Shown piece by piece: positions 24,230-34,830 of a stretch of DNA of 64,000 nt; the first letter of the stretch is position 1; every line of letters starts with the position of its first letter. The stretch covers positions 35,336,001-35,400,000 of the forward strand of contig CM063106.1 in assembly GCA_031841125.1 (NCBI GenBank). The letters run 5' to 3'. The DNA comes from Acanthococcus lagerstroemiae (lineage: Eukaryota > Arthropoda > Insecta > Hemiptera > Eriococcidae). Made by a program: the position numbers and the translations under genes. The notes under the pieces were generated by a model. That model saw only the letters and a list, made by a program, of their open reading frames with translations, had not been told where the DNA came from and did not search any database.

Positions 24230-25380
24230 GCCTTTTCAATAACGCATTCAACCGGATTTTGGTTATGTTTATAATTCCTTCAGCGTGCAAAGGAATCGCC
24301 TTCGTGTTTTTTCTTTCCCCGATGCCTGTATCCGACGGGGTAACCGAATGTCCAGAAATTGCGCATTATCGACGGCCGATTACATGCTAAATCGCGAACC
24401 GACGAATGCACGCGCGACCGCTCGGACACCGCGATCCGAATTCTTTTTTCACGACTCGAAAATCATTTTGAGCGCGAAGCGATCGTCGAAAACGCTGACG
24501 CTGCCGCCGCCGCCGCCGCCGCCGCAACCGAAATATCACACACGACGAACACGAAATTCGCGCGATCCGACGAGCACACCAACCGAACGGCCGCTGATGC
24601 GATTTTCGAAGCGTGTAAAAAAAAAAATTCGAAAAAATTCGTCACCCGCTTCACGAACATTCAATTTATTGCAATAGTAAGCGTATCATATTTATGAACA
24701 TACCGAAGCATGGATAATCAGTTACTATCACATATCGGATTAATAAAAGCCGACAATCACCGCGGATAGTGGAGTCGGCTGGAGCGCATGCTCTGTACTA
24801 TATACGAGAAGATCAGCTGGTATGCGAGCGCACTATTAGTGCATTTTACTTCCACACACCACATTTCACACCCGGCACGTGCTTTTTATAATTCACTGTT
24901 ATTATCTTTAGTAATTTTCTTATTTTTTTGTGTTAGACCGCATAGTTAATTAAGAGGCAGTTAATCGTGCTAATCAATCGGCGGCGGGCCGGCCATTGAG
25001 TCACGCACCGTGTCGACCGTGCGGACCCGACAGCATCGAGGGGACCGAGAGGGATCGCCTCCGATTGGAATTCGACGCTGCACCGCGCTCGGCATAGTAC
25101 ACGGGCCCGCCAGCACGGACGAGTAAATTCGACGCATAGACGACCGCACCGACACCGGCGACGTCGGCACCGGAGGACGGGAGGACCGATTGCGATTATC
25201 GGTCGAGCTGAGTGCGAGCATTGCCAGGCGGCCTGCTGCCCCAGCCGCCGCAATAACGTTAACGTTTTACTTTTTGCTTTCGCCGTGGAGCGTGGACTCG
25301 CGCCGTCACCGGCAGGTTGTAGTGGTGGTACCCGCAGATCCGGCGCTGGCACTGGTAATGACGATATAGTAGGGATGTCA
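24230..25380. promoter_or_regulatory. GC/CpG-rich region, presumed promoter and 5' UTR
   Basis: Base composition changes abruptly. In otherwise AT-rich DNA this stretch is full of CG dinucleotides (about 24.28-24.62 and 24.97-25.34 kb) and contains a (GCC)n run. It lies directly upstream of the candidate first exon on the minus strand. A TATATA word occurs at about 24799-24804, which in minus orientation could be a core promoter element. Long open frames on both strands are explained by the low stop-codon frequency of GC-rich DNA. A divergent start on the plus strand near 25.28 kb is possible but unproven. Confidence 0.4.
24503..24526. repeat. (GCC)n microsatellite
   Basis: About seven to eight consecutive GCC units inside the CpG-rich region. 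Confidence 0.9.
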
Positions 25381-25574
25381 AAGATGGTCAAAAATAGTTA
25401 TCGATATTTATCGATATATTATTATTATTATTATTGGATCACAACGCAGCGGAAAATGAAAAGGTAAACGGGGGGAAAAGTCGAACTCATCCATTCCCTC
25501 ATCACAGGTGGCCTCTGGGGGGAAGTATGGCCAAATAACCTCCGTACAGAAGCCTATAGAGTCCAAAATAAAAG

Positions 25575-26086
25575 TTAATACGGAAAGAAACTTTAAAAAA
25601 ACAAATAAAATCGAGTTGAGATTATTATTTTACAACTGTAGAGGATTAGTGGGGAAGATCGAAAATATGAATTTGAAAAATAAATAAATATAAATAAAAT
25701 GGGATATTATTGGGCTCTCGGAAATTTGAAGAAAAACAGAAAAATTAATCCAGACGAGAGACGGCTGCTTCTTCTCTTTTTTCGGAGAAACAACAGGTTA
25801 TAGGGGGTGGGTTTCTACATCAAACCACAAATAATGAAGAAAGTGCAGGCTATCACAGGAATTTCAGCTATGAAACTGAGAATTGATGAAAAGACGAAAA
25901 TAATGATTATCCAAATTTATGCACCAACGTTGGCATCGGACGAAAATGAAAGGGATAGATTCTATAATAGGCTAGACGAAATTATAAACGAAGAGAAGGA
26001 ATACTATACAATCGTAATGGAAAATTGGAACGCCAAGGTAGGGGCAAGAGAATGGAGGGAGGAAATGATAGGAAAATTTGGATTAG
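25575..26086 (+). pseudogene. LINE-A endonuclease, N-terminal piece
   Basis: The APE-type endonuclease nicks target DNA to start retrotransposition. Visible motifs are NCRGL, then IIGLSE (about 25.70 kb), a QIYAPT strand (about 25.91 kb) and WNAKVG (about 26.03 kb). The usual GD before WNA is EN here, so a catalytic aspartate-equivalent is lost. Stop codons at about 25.68 kb also break the frame. It ends at the ATTAG duplication where the MITE entered. Confidence 0.85.
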
Positions 26087-26609
26087 CAGGGTGTCTAACA
26101 AATCTGAAACTTGAAAATACTTGACTTTACTTGACCTCTTTTCCCCTAGTGATTATAGAGTTAGGGCCTAAAAACGCAGACGATAACGCCTTCCTCAGTA
26201 CGAGCATACCTTTGTACAGTAGTATACGTAGCAACTTGGAGTAGTATAAATAAAGAACTAAAATTTTCTTTTACGAATACCTAATTTTCAAACATCGTTT
26301 ATCAACATATACATTTCAATATGACTCTGGATACTTTTTGGTTCCATTTTCAACTTTTTCTTATAGATTTATTGGTAACCACAACTTGAAACAACCGGAA
26401 AATTAATATTGTAGAAAACAAATAATACTTCACTTAGAATATAAAATTTGAATGAAAATTGAACACATTAATAATTTTTAGGATCAATATCAAACATTTA
26501 AACTTATAATTAAGTTTCTGCAGCAATTTTTGATTGTTCTATTGTTACATGACCAGGACTAAAAAAAGTTGACTTTATTTGACTTAATTGACCTTTTTCC
26601 AAATACTTG

Positions 26610-28842
26610 TGTATATATGATCTATTGTGGAGAACCCCTTCCTAAACCCCGCCTGTCCTTCGTCAATGTATCTATCTATTTGATTATATGCCCTATTTTT
26701 AGTATAGCCATGAACCCTTTAGCGATGCCTGGTGAGAGACTGATAGGTCTATAGTTGTCAATTAGAGTTCTGTCCCCTTTCTTGTGCAACAGGATAATTT
26801 CTGAGATTTTCCATTGTTGTGGGATTGTCTCGGTCTCTATTATTTTATTAAAAATCTGTGTCAGTGGCTGTGCGAGGCTTTCCGAGAACATCTTAAGTAT
26901 ACGGCAGGTAGGTGCGCCATTTGTGGCCACTCACCCATTTGTGGCCACTTTTACACTTTAAATGTATTTTAAATCAGCAAAAAAGCATTTTCTGCATTTT
27001 TGGTATTTTCCAAAATGTTCTGGCACTCTTCAGCTATCGAATGAACCAATGAAAATCCGTGTAGCACCATTTTATCGCTAATTCGAGGCATTAGAATATC
27101 GCGAAAGCAACAAAATTGAGAATTCTTATCACTCACTGTTAACCTGCTGATTTTGGATGGTTTTCCAAATTAAGGTTTAGAAGCTTCAAAAGACCGCGCA
27201 TAGTTGCGGTAAGTATTTTATTTTATAAATTACACTTTTCTGAATCAATTTACGATGAAATGTAGGCAATTTTATCTCATTTTCATTAATTAATAGTGAT
27301 TTTGAAGAGTGGCCACTTTTGGAGGACGACAAAACATTGTTCTCCATATGTGGCCACTTACATTCTTACATATTATTATGTTCATTTCTCGATCGTTTTA
27401 ATCTATTTCTGAATATTATAAAGGTCTGAAATATAATTTTAAGAAGTGTAATCAATTTTTAAATGTTTCAAAACCGTAGATAGCCAGTACCATCAATGGC
27501 TGAGAACAAAGTGAAAGCCAAATTACGATAAATTTCCTTGGTATTTCGCTATATGGCATTTCTAAATACATTTTTTTCTTTTGATTATGTATTAACTGCA
27601 TTCGAAGAGCAAGAAAATTACTAAAATATAGTGAAGTAATAATAAATAGTCCGAAAAAGTGAAAAAATTCGACCCAGAAATGTCGAACGAGCATTCTTTT
27701 GTAATAAAAATAAAAGTGGCCACAAATGGTAAGATTAGATGGCCACATAAGGACGAAAGTGGCCACAAATGGGATTTTCGAACATTTTTCACATTTCCCT
27801 CAAAAGAAGAATTCGGGTGTATATTTTCAGATTTAAAATATATTTCCTAGCAGAAGATAGATGTGAGACCCTAATAAAGTGAAAATTAATTTCTGTTTGC
27901 CTCAATAATGATTTATAATGACTTCTCAAAGTTGAAAATTCCTTAAAGTGGCCACAAATGGCGCATCTACCCTATTGTTACCTATTCTGTCTGGTCCCGG
28001 GGTCTTTTCTGATTTTAAGTGAGATAACCAGTTGTGGTTTTCTTGCACCAATATGTGTTGGAGGGGCGTGGATGAGGGTGGGGGTATGGTTACTTCAATT
28101 TGTGTTTGGGTGTTTCGTTTAGAGTAGAGTTGTCTGCAGAAGTTTGTGGCGATCTCTAACACTTTCCTCCTGCCGTGTCTTATCTTTCCATTCTTATCCT
28201 TCAGCTTATTCATTATCTCGTAACCTCTCGTGAGTACTTTTCTGACTTTCCTTATTGACCCTGATTCATCCATAATTTCCGTTGTTACCCTATTGTCAAA
28301 TTCATATATAAAGCCCTCAACATGTGTGTAACGCCGGTGCTAACCTACGGCGCACAGACCTGGGCACTCACAGGTACACAACTGGAAAGAATTAGGTCCA
28401 CACAAAGAGCAATGGAGCGAAGTATCCTGAATCTAAAAAGAAAAGATAAAGTTAGGAATGTGATAATCAGAAGAAGGACGGGCGTGGTTGTTGTCGGATA
28501 TAAAATCAAAAAATTGAAATTCAAGTACGCGGGACATGTGATGAGAGGAGATGCCGAAAGATGGTCAAGGAGGGTTATGGAATGGCAAATGTACGAGGGA
28601 CAGAGAGGGACGGGAAGACCACGCACGAGATGGAGGGATGAAATTACGAGGAGGGTAGGAATAGCATAGGGAAGGGAAACATACGATAGAAATAAATGGA
28701 AAAGGATCGGTGAGGCGTATGCCCAGCGTTGGGCCGGTTGACGGCGAGTTTGGTACATACCTACGAGTATAATATTGTAAAATATAAATAGTTTTTGTAG
28801 AATGGTCAACAAATATACGCTGTGAATAAAAAATAAAATAAA
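26610..28842 (+). mobile_element. 5'-inverted RTE-like LINE (LINE-B) with 14-bp TSD
   Basis: The 14-base TTTCCAAATACTTG flanks it at 26596-26609 and 28843-28856. The left part (26610 to about 28305) is LINE sequence on the minus strand, running from a EIMNKLKDKNGKI region through GPDRIGN, IILLHKKGD, NYRPIS and GFRKGFST. The right part (about 28306-28842) is the plus-strand 3' end, with TYGAQTWAL, RRWRDE-type GRPRTRWRDE and GEAYAQRW motifs, ending in an AATAAAAAATAAAATAAA tail. The middle of the reverse transcriptase is missing. This layout is what twin priming produces. A MITE (26907-27971) later hit the inverted part. Confidence 0.88.
26907..27971. mobile_element. 1.07-kb MITE with GTGGCCAC motif array
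   Basis: Terminal inverted repeats of 25 bases begin GGTAGGTGCGCCATTTGTGG on the left, and the right end is its inverse with one change. TA lies at the tip on both sides, consistent with a TA duplication, though the exact boundary is uncertain by two or three bases. The palindrome GTGGCCAC occurs exactly at 26923, 26941, 27309, 27350, 27716, 27759 and 27948, with one variant at 27740, often as CCATTTGTGGCCACT or its inverse. It interrupts LINE-B between its GPDRIGN and LKMFSE coding segments. Confidence 0.85.
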
Positions 28843-28902
28843 TTTCCAAATACTTGACTTTACTTGATTTATTTGACTTACTTGATCTGTTAAGACACCC
28901 TG

Positions 28903-28960
28903 ATTAGGTAAGAGGAACGAAAACGGGATCAAATTATTAGAATTCGGGGCTAAAAACAAT
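28903..28960 (+). pseudogene. LINE-A endonuclease, central piece
   Basis: A 58-base exon-like scrap encodes GKRNENGIKLLEFGAKNN, the conserved segment following the WNA motif in RTE-like endonucleases. It continues in frame from 26086 on the left and into 31657 on the right once the insertions are removed. Confidence 0.85.
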
Positions 28961-29414
28961 TTATTTATTTATTTGGGCACACTCTTCACAGCCCGTGGGC
29001 CAATTATGTAGAGGGTGTGTGAAATAATTTGACAAATAATTTACAATGAAAACAATAATAGAAAATAAAAATGAAAAAAAGAAAAGAAGAAGCAGTTTCG
29101 TTCATCCACCGGTTGTAGCGCCGCATCTCCCCACTGAAGGTCCACCTTCCGAACCGCAGAAGAACCCCCAAGTGGAGTCCACCCAAGCACATTTGCTAAG
29201 TATTTTCCTCTACGCCGTGTTAATCGCACAATTCTGTAACGTGTTGCCTGAATCTCGTATAATTGTTGGTACGTAGTATATCGAGGTGCTGCTGCATTCT
29301 GCTCAAATTGTTGTACAATTTCATTATTCTATTAAAAGGAGCATTTGTGCAGTGATTGGTTCGTGAATGTTGCATTTCAAATAGGTTTGATTTCCTAGCC
29401 CTGTAAGTGGGTAT

Positions 29415-30748
29415 TCATATTTTAATTCTCTCCAATAAAGTAGGTTCACTTATTTTATAATGGAGTATTTTGTACAAGAACATTAAGAAAGCTATGTTCC
29501 TCCGACCCTGAAGACTTTTTATCTCATATCCTTGAAGTAACTCTGTATATGTGATAGAGTATGAATAATACGAGAACTGTCTGTAATACAGATATCTCAG
29601 GAATCTTTTCTGTATTTTTTCTATCTCCTTTATAGTAGTAATTGTTGCCGGGTTCCAGACAACTGATGCGTATTCTAGATGCGTTCTTACCAGGGAGTAG
29701 TATAGGGTTTGTATAGTTTCTATTTTTTTGAAGTTCAGCGAATTACGAATAACAAACCCCAGCATTCTACGAGCATCATTAACTATATTACTTATGTGAT
29801 TCTTGAATGTTAATCTGGAGTCTAGTAAAACACCCAAGTCCCTAGTATAGCTAACTTCTTTGATTTCCACACCTTCCATTTTGTAGTTAAATTTTATTGG
29901 ATTTATTTTTCGTGTGTATGTGATACTATAGCATTTTTGTACATTGAAAAGTAAGTTATTTTTCACGCTCCATTGAACGATTACATCAAGATCTAACTGT
30001 AAAAGATGGGAATCACGTACAGTGCTAATCTGCTTGTAGAGTTTTAAATCATCCGCATATAGCAGAGCTGTCGAATATTTTATTCCATCTGTGATATCAT
30101 TTATAAATAACGTAAACAAAAGGGGACCAAGGTTGGAGCCTTTTGTGGAATTCCTGATGTGCAATCGAAGTTTCCAGATTTTGACCCTTTGTAAATAACA
30201 TACTGCTGCCTGTTTGTTAGATAAGATCTAAATAATTTTACTAGGTTGTTTGTGAAACCCATTGTACTTAATTTTTGTACAAGTAGTTCGTGATCCACTT
30301 TGTCAAACGCTTTTTGAAAGTCTGTATATATTGTATCCACTTGTGTATTTAGATCGAGAGCGTGAGATGTGTAATCTACAAAAGTAACTAAATTGGTGAC
30401 TACTGACCTCCCTTCCATAAAACCATGCTGGTTATTTATGATTTGATTACGAACTTGTTCATAGATTCTTTTGTGTAGTACTGATTCGAAAATTTTGGCG
30501 GCGACAGGAATAATTGATATAGGCCTATGGTTACTGACATCAGCCTTTTCGACCCCTTTTGGGACAGGTGTTACCGACGATATTTTCCAAGCCTTCGGGA
30601 ATTCAGCAGCTCGAATCACTGTGTTGAATATATGTGTCAGAGGTCTGATAAAATACTCGGCGCATGCTCTGAATATGTAAGATGGAATTCCATCGAGTCC
30701 TAGAGTCCGTTTAGGTTTCAATTGTGACAAAGCTTCCCTAACTTCCAC
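29415..30748 (-). pseudogene. Jockey-like reverse transcriptase, frameshifted
   Basis: Two overlapping frames together make the polymerase. The first (30101-30748) has LDGIPSYIFRAC, WKISSVTPVPKG, NHRPISIIPV, QHGFMEGRS and TDFQKAFDKVDH. The second (29415-30164) has the glycine-serine LGPLLFTLFINDI motif, the catalytic LLYADDLKLY, a LGVLLDSRLTF thumb and the LEYASVVWNP C-terminal region. They are joined by a two-base insertion in the TSGIPQG segment, which disables the gene. The active-site YADD is intact, so the damage is recent-looking. Confidence 0.87.
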
Positions 30749-31337
30749 GCATCTAGTCGAATTGAGAGATTATTGTCTTCATAGGTTTTTAATTCAGATG
30801 GACTTACAGGGACGCTGAAGACCGAAGAGAAATGATGAGCAAATGCAGCAGCAATATCAGCAGGAGTGCGCAAATCTTCTCCTTTATACCTATATGTACT
30901 TGTTACCAAATTTGATTTCCTCTTTTCATTAACATAACTCCAAAATTTTTGGGGGTTCTCACCGATCCGCCTTTCAACATTTGTTTCAAATGATTTACAG
31001 CCTTTTTTTATGAGTCTTTTTGTCTCTTTCCGTAAAATTTGGTATTGTGTGAGGTATTCTTGTTTACCCGTTGTTTTTAACCTCAGACGGCTTCTTTCCT
31101 TTTTTTTTAGTGCAATAATTATTTCGCGCGTGAACCAGGGGGAGTATTGGTTCCTTTTTTTCCTCGCTTTAGGAACTGTGACAGCTATGATTTCTTGCGT
31201 TATAGCATTAAAATAGTCGACCGCAGTATTGCTGTCCTCAATCCGATACAGGTATTACAACCAGTCTGCCTGCTGAAATTCACGATACATTCTTTGGAAG
31301 TCAGTTTCGGCATAATTTAAAAATTGAACTGTCCCTG

Positions 31338-31656
31338 CTACAAACCCAGTACTACGTTTACCACTGCCCCTATATGCATGATTTGAAGGTAAATTGACAG
31401 TAAATGGGGGTGGTATTTATCTGCATAAGAAATAAGTGACTCCTCAGAATTCACTTTTGCTTCTTCTATATTAGTCAGTACGAGATCTAATGTTTTACGT
31501 AGATAGTTCAGAATATGGTTATACGATTGAAGGGAGGATATCTGCAAAAACTCTAACAAGTCTTTAACCTTAGAACTCATTTCTTGCTCCCAGCTGGGTT
31601 GATTTACATCCAGTGTGCTGAATTCAGGTAAATTAAAATCGCCTATAATAATTACG
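31338..31656 (-). pseudogene. Jockey-like endonuclease C-terminal part
   Basis: The piece contains VIIIGDFNLPEF, where GDFN is the metal-binding core of APE-type LINE endonucleases, followed by a DLLEFLQISSLQSYN helix and a LDLVLTN strand. The open frame extends beyond 31656 on the plus-strand side only by chance, through LINE-A sequence. Confidence 0.75.
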
Positions 31657-32005
31657 TTAAAAATAGCCAACACATTTTTTATGAAAAATAAAAGAGAAAA
31701 ATGGACATGGATGTCGCCTAACGAAAACAATAAAAATGAAATAGACCACATCCTAGTCAACGACCTATCGATAGTGCAAGATATTGCCACGCTGCCAGGC
31801 TTCCACTTTCCATCGGACCATAGATTATGTAGATCAACGATAACGATTAAAAGAAGGGGGAAATTTAAGAATTATATAAAAAAAAAAAGAGATTACGGAA
31901 AGAAAAATTATACCTCAGTTTAGGCTAGAAGACGCGAAAAAAGAATTAAGTTTCCTAATTAACGAAGACCGATTGGAAGAAATAAAAATGCAGGAGGGAT
32001 ATGAC
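31657..32005 (+). pseudogene. LINE-A endonuclease, C-terminal piece
   Basis: It continues from 28960 in frame with LKIANTFFMK, then KWTWMSPN, NEIDHILVN and FPSDHRL, where SDHR holds the catalytic histidine of APE-type endonucleases. A frameshift occurs near 31.90 kb, after which IIPQFRLEDAKKEL and NEDRLEEIKMQEGYD follow. It ends at the GATATGAC duplication where the hAT entered. Confidence 0.85.
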
Positions 32006-33780
32006 CAGAGCCCGGATTTTTCGGCATTAAAAATGAAATATTTCGGTGTTACATTGTAATTTCGGCAGTTTTCGGCAAGAAAAAAAAGTACATCAAAATA
32101 AGGAAAAATGAGACACGATATCACGAAAAAACGATCAGACTGCAAAAATTTTTGATTATACATCACAACTAAATGTTTTTCAATATTTTTCTGGAGAAAA
32201 CCAATACGACGATCAGTGAGAAAGAGTTTGTAATCGGAGAATGATCTTTCTACGTCCACTGAAGTAAGAGGAGCGTAAGTATAGCTACTCAATATGGCCG
32301 GATTTGCCGGGAGCGGGGCTGGTGTGGCGGAGGTGCCATTAATTAGTGAGTCGTTGAGTTGGCGTAACGTCATGTAGCCACGGTTCTTTGTAAAAACTTC
32401 ATCCGCCTTTACTTGTGTGGCGTAGAAACGTGCGATTACACGCATCAAAATTAACGTCACCGGCATTAGCACGTCCTCTCTTCTCTCCTTTCCCGTAACC
32501 GCTTTTCCACCTTCCCCCTCGGTCTATCCTAATCATCCTGCATGAAAATTCTTGCTGTTTTCCTCCCTCTACCCCTACCGCACCGCGGTCATCGCTGCTA
32601 ATTGCACCGATGAGTGCGAGGCATATGTACTTTTCCGATGGTCTTATCGACACCTTTTTCTATATCTTGTCCTTTCGCTAATTGTTGGTAGGCTTTACCG
32701 TGCTTTTTTTACTTCGACTTTTTTCGAAATTTGACTGCCTTTTGCAGCTTCCTTTCTTTTTCTCATTGAGAACTTTAAACGTGGACTTTTTCCACGTATA
32801 ATACCGCGACAGCAGTGTACCTTTTGGAGTTTTCCGCGACCTGCTGGACGCCGTGACCGACGATATTTTTCTTTTCGACCGCGTGTTCGTGAACCTTCGC
32901 GTGGCCCTTTTGGCCAGCCGTCCTCTTCGCGACCGTCACCGCCACCGGCCGAGATTCTGTTTATGTTTTAATAAATGTCCGGTTGTAGCTATGTGTAGCG
33001 ATCATTTTTTTTATTTGTGCTTCAAACACCGCATTGACCGCGACATGAGGTCGTAAGTACCTTTTTGTAAGAGAGAATGTAAGGGACCATGGCTTAGAGA
33101 GAGAGATGTCTTAGCTTTTATTTTTACTTTTTCTTGCTTCTGGCCCCGGAACTATAGAATATTCAACATGTGATCTGGGTAACCGCCTTCCAAAGCCCTG
33201 GCACCTCCCACTCCCTGGGTGAGTCTCGTATGAGCTAGTCGTGGCTTTTCCCAGGCCCTTTCAGATGCCTGCATTTTTTGAGCGTTGACGCCGATTTTCT
33301 GACTTAAGCACGTACCCGCTGGTAAACGGAAGGTATCAGCAGTACAATGTGCACATGTTTGTGAGCGATCGAAATACCTTGGTTTTGCTTGGTTGGTCGT
33401 TCATAAAAATGCCACACTTGTAAGGAGTCCCCTCGAGACCCTGGTATTGCACACAGTCTTGTTCGAACGTCTTCGACAATTTCTATCTGTGTGCTCAGCG
33501 AAAGTCCTCTTGTTTGTAATTTATCAATTGCAGCAGGTAAGAAGCCAAGATAAGAATTGCTAAATGTTAGGTCAGCTGTGAGCATGAGAGAGTCTCCGAG
33601 CAATATTTTCATTTTTTGGGTGTGTTTCGAGTCGTCTGGTAAAGCCTTAATGACTTCGCAGTAGTCTTCAAAGTGATTCGCGAAAAACATAGCGGCGGAA
33701 ATCCAGCTTCCCCACCTTGTAATGATGACGTAAGGGGGAGGGGGCAGTTTATTTTCTCTTTGTATGTAATATGATCGCAC
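32006..33780 (-). pseudogene. hAT transposase fragments (mid and C-terminal)
   Basis: A central piece (33304-33780) contains PPPPYVIITRWGSWISAAMF, the TRWGSW segment of the catalytic region in hAT transposases. A second piece (about 32.13-32.47 kb) contains TSVDVERSFSDYKLFLTDRR followed by NIEKHLVVMYN, the C-terminal dimerisation domain (normally A/V-ERSFS). The N-terminal zinc finger and most of the catalytic core are missing. This hAT differs from the ZMYM1-like ones elsewhere in the window. Confidence 0.8.
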
Positions 33781-34029
33781 GTGTCATTATCGAGCTTACG
33801 CGACAGAACGTGCAATGAATTGGTGACGCATAAGTTCCGAGCGGATTTATTTCATATTTTATGGTTCACCTCTAGAAAATTTGTGGAAAATATGCTGTTT
33901 CGGCAGTAATTCGGCTTTTTATCCATTTTCGGCAAAATAAATTTTTTCCCCCAGCCTCTACTACCCCCAAAACGTACTTCTATACACGCACTGAAATGAT
34001 TCGGCAAATGCCGAGGAATCTGGGCTTTG
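32006..34029 (-). mobile_element. hAT element with 8-bp TSD inside LINE-A
   Basis: Ends are CAGAGCCCGGATTTTTCGGC on the left and, inverted, CAAAGCCCAGATTCCTCGGC on the right. GATATGAC is duplicated at 31998-32005 and 34030-34037. Minus-strand transposase pieces lie near both ends. The central 0.8 kb (about 32.47-33.30 kb) has a different, GC-richer texture and no hAT similarity that I can see. Confidence 0.9.
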
Positions 34030-34030
34030 G

Positions 34031-34830
34031 ATATGACTTTATCGAAAACTGTTTAGCTCAAATCAATCAGATATATGGTACTAAAAAAGCCAAAGAGAGC
34101 ACCAACGATAAAATTAGTAGAGAAACTAAAATTGTTAATAGAGAAAAGAAATGATCTGGCCATGAAAATAGAAAAAACAAATCTAGAAAAAATTGAACTA
34201 CTCGTATTCCAGAAAAGAGTTAAACAAGAAATCTGTAGGAATGTTAAAAATCACGATGAAGCTAAAATTAACGAAATATTGGGGAAAGTGGCCATGGAAA
34301 ATAATAAAAACAAGAAAGAATATAATAGAGAGGAGATAGTCGAGATAGCCACCAAATTTTACGAAAAATTATACAGTAGTAAAGGGGACACACAAAACAG
34401 GAAGGAAGGGGAGAGAAGATGCAATGCAGATGTAAAAGGTAGAGAAGAAGAAGAATTTCCCAAAATTATCAAAAATGAAGTTTTGAATGTACTGAAAAAA
34501 CTAAAAATTAGCAAAGCAGTAGGCCCTGATGGTATAGAAAACAAAACATTAAGAGAGTTTGCTGAAGAATTAGGTTCGCCTCTAGCATCAGTGTTCAACA
34601 AAAAATTACTGGTAGAAGAAATACCAAGACAATGGGAGGAGGCTGAAATAATAATTTTATTTAAAAAAGGAGAGAAAGAAAATATTAACAACTATAGGCA
34701 GATAAGTTTAACGTCAAATATTAGTAAATCTTATCCAAAATAATAAAAGATAGAATTTACAACCAGCTGGACTCGATTCAAGGGAGGGAACCGGCGGAGT
34801 TCAGGAGAAACTATACAACTTCAGGCTACA
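34031..34830 (+). pseudogene. LINE-A linker and reverse transcriptase N-terminus
   Basis: The frame resumes at the GATATGAC duplication with DFIENCLAQINQIYG, then a lysine/glutamate-rich linker and a long open stretch (34075-34743). It covers KISKAVGPDGIENKTL, IPRQWEEAEIIILFKKG and NNYRQISLTSN (normally NYRPISL). One frameshift near 34.74 kb leads into IIKDRIYNQLDSIQG. Similarity stops at about 34.83 kb, before the palm-domain catalytic motifs. Confidence 0.87.

Larger units (their letters stand above)
26087..28902. mobile_element. CAGGGTGTC-ended MITE with 5-bp TSD, itself interrupted
   Basis: It starts CAGGGTGTCTAAC and ends with the inverse GTTAAGACACCCTG. The five-base ATTAG is duplicated at 26082-26086 and 28903-28907. 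Without its LINE passenger the element is about 569 bp. Just inside both ends are TACTTGACTTTACTTGA direct words. It has no coding capacity. Its superfamily is uncertain: the CAGGG start suggests hAT, but a 5-bp duplication is short for that. Confidence 0.8.
28961..31656 (-). mobile_element. Jockey-like LINE, 5'-truncated, inserted in LINE-A
   Basis: It lies on the minus strand with its 3' tail at 28961, made of TAAA-type repeats (reads TTATTTATTTATTT on plus). The 5' end is truncated within the endonuclease, at the GDFNLPEFS strand near 31.63 kb. Downstream come RIGENPQKFW (about 30.95 kb) and the reverse transcriptase to 29.41 kb, then about 450 bases of 3' UTR. Only TTA or less is shared at the junctions, so the target duplication is very short or absent. 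It is younger than LINE-A, whose frame it splits between GAKNN and LKIAN. Confidence 0.87.
25440..34830 (+). mobile_element. RTE-like LINE (LINE-A), split by three insertions
   Basis: Four collinear pieces form one 5'-to-3' element: 25440-26086, 28903-28960, 31657-32005 and 34031-34830. Removing the intervening DNA, keeping one copy of each duplication, rejoins the same reading frame at all three junctions, which shows they are one insertion target. The interruptions are a CAGGGTGTC MITE (with its own passengers), a minus-strand Jockey-like LINE and a minus-strand hAT. The element encoded an endonuclease and the start of a reverse transcriptase, and it is cut short at about 34.83 kb before the catalytic FADD region. 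A (TTA)n run at 25418-25436 precedes it. Confidence 0.88.

Noticed and set aside
25285..25371. Divergent plus-strand first exon ending in a GTAATG donor
   Set aside because: The donor is weak and the coding part too short to judge. Left as part of the promoter region.
24285..25391. Long frames on both strands of the CpG-rich region
   Set aside because: Overlapping frames on both strands with arginine/proline/alanine bias are expected from GC-rich DNA. None shows a domain.
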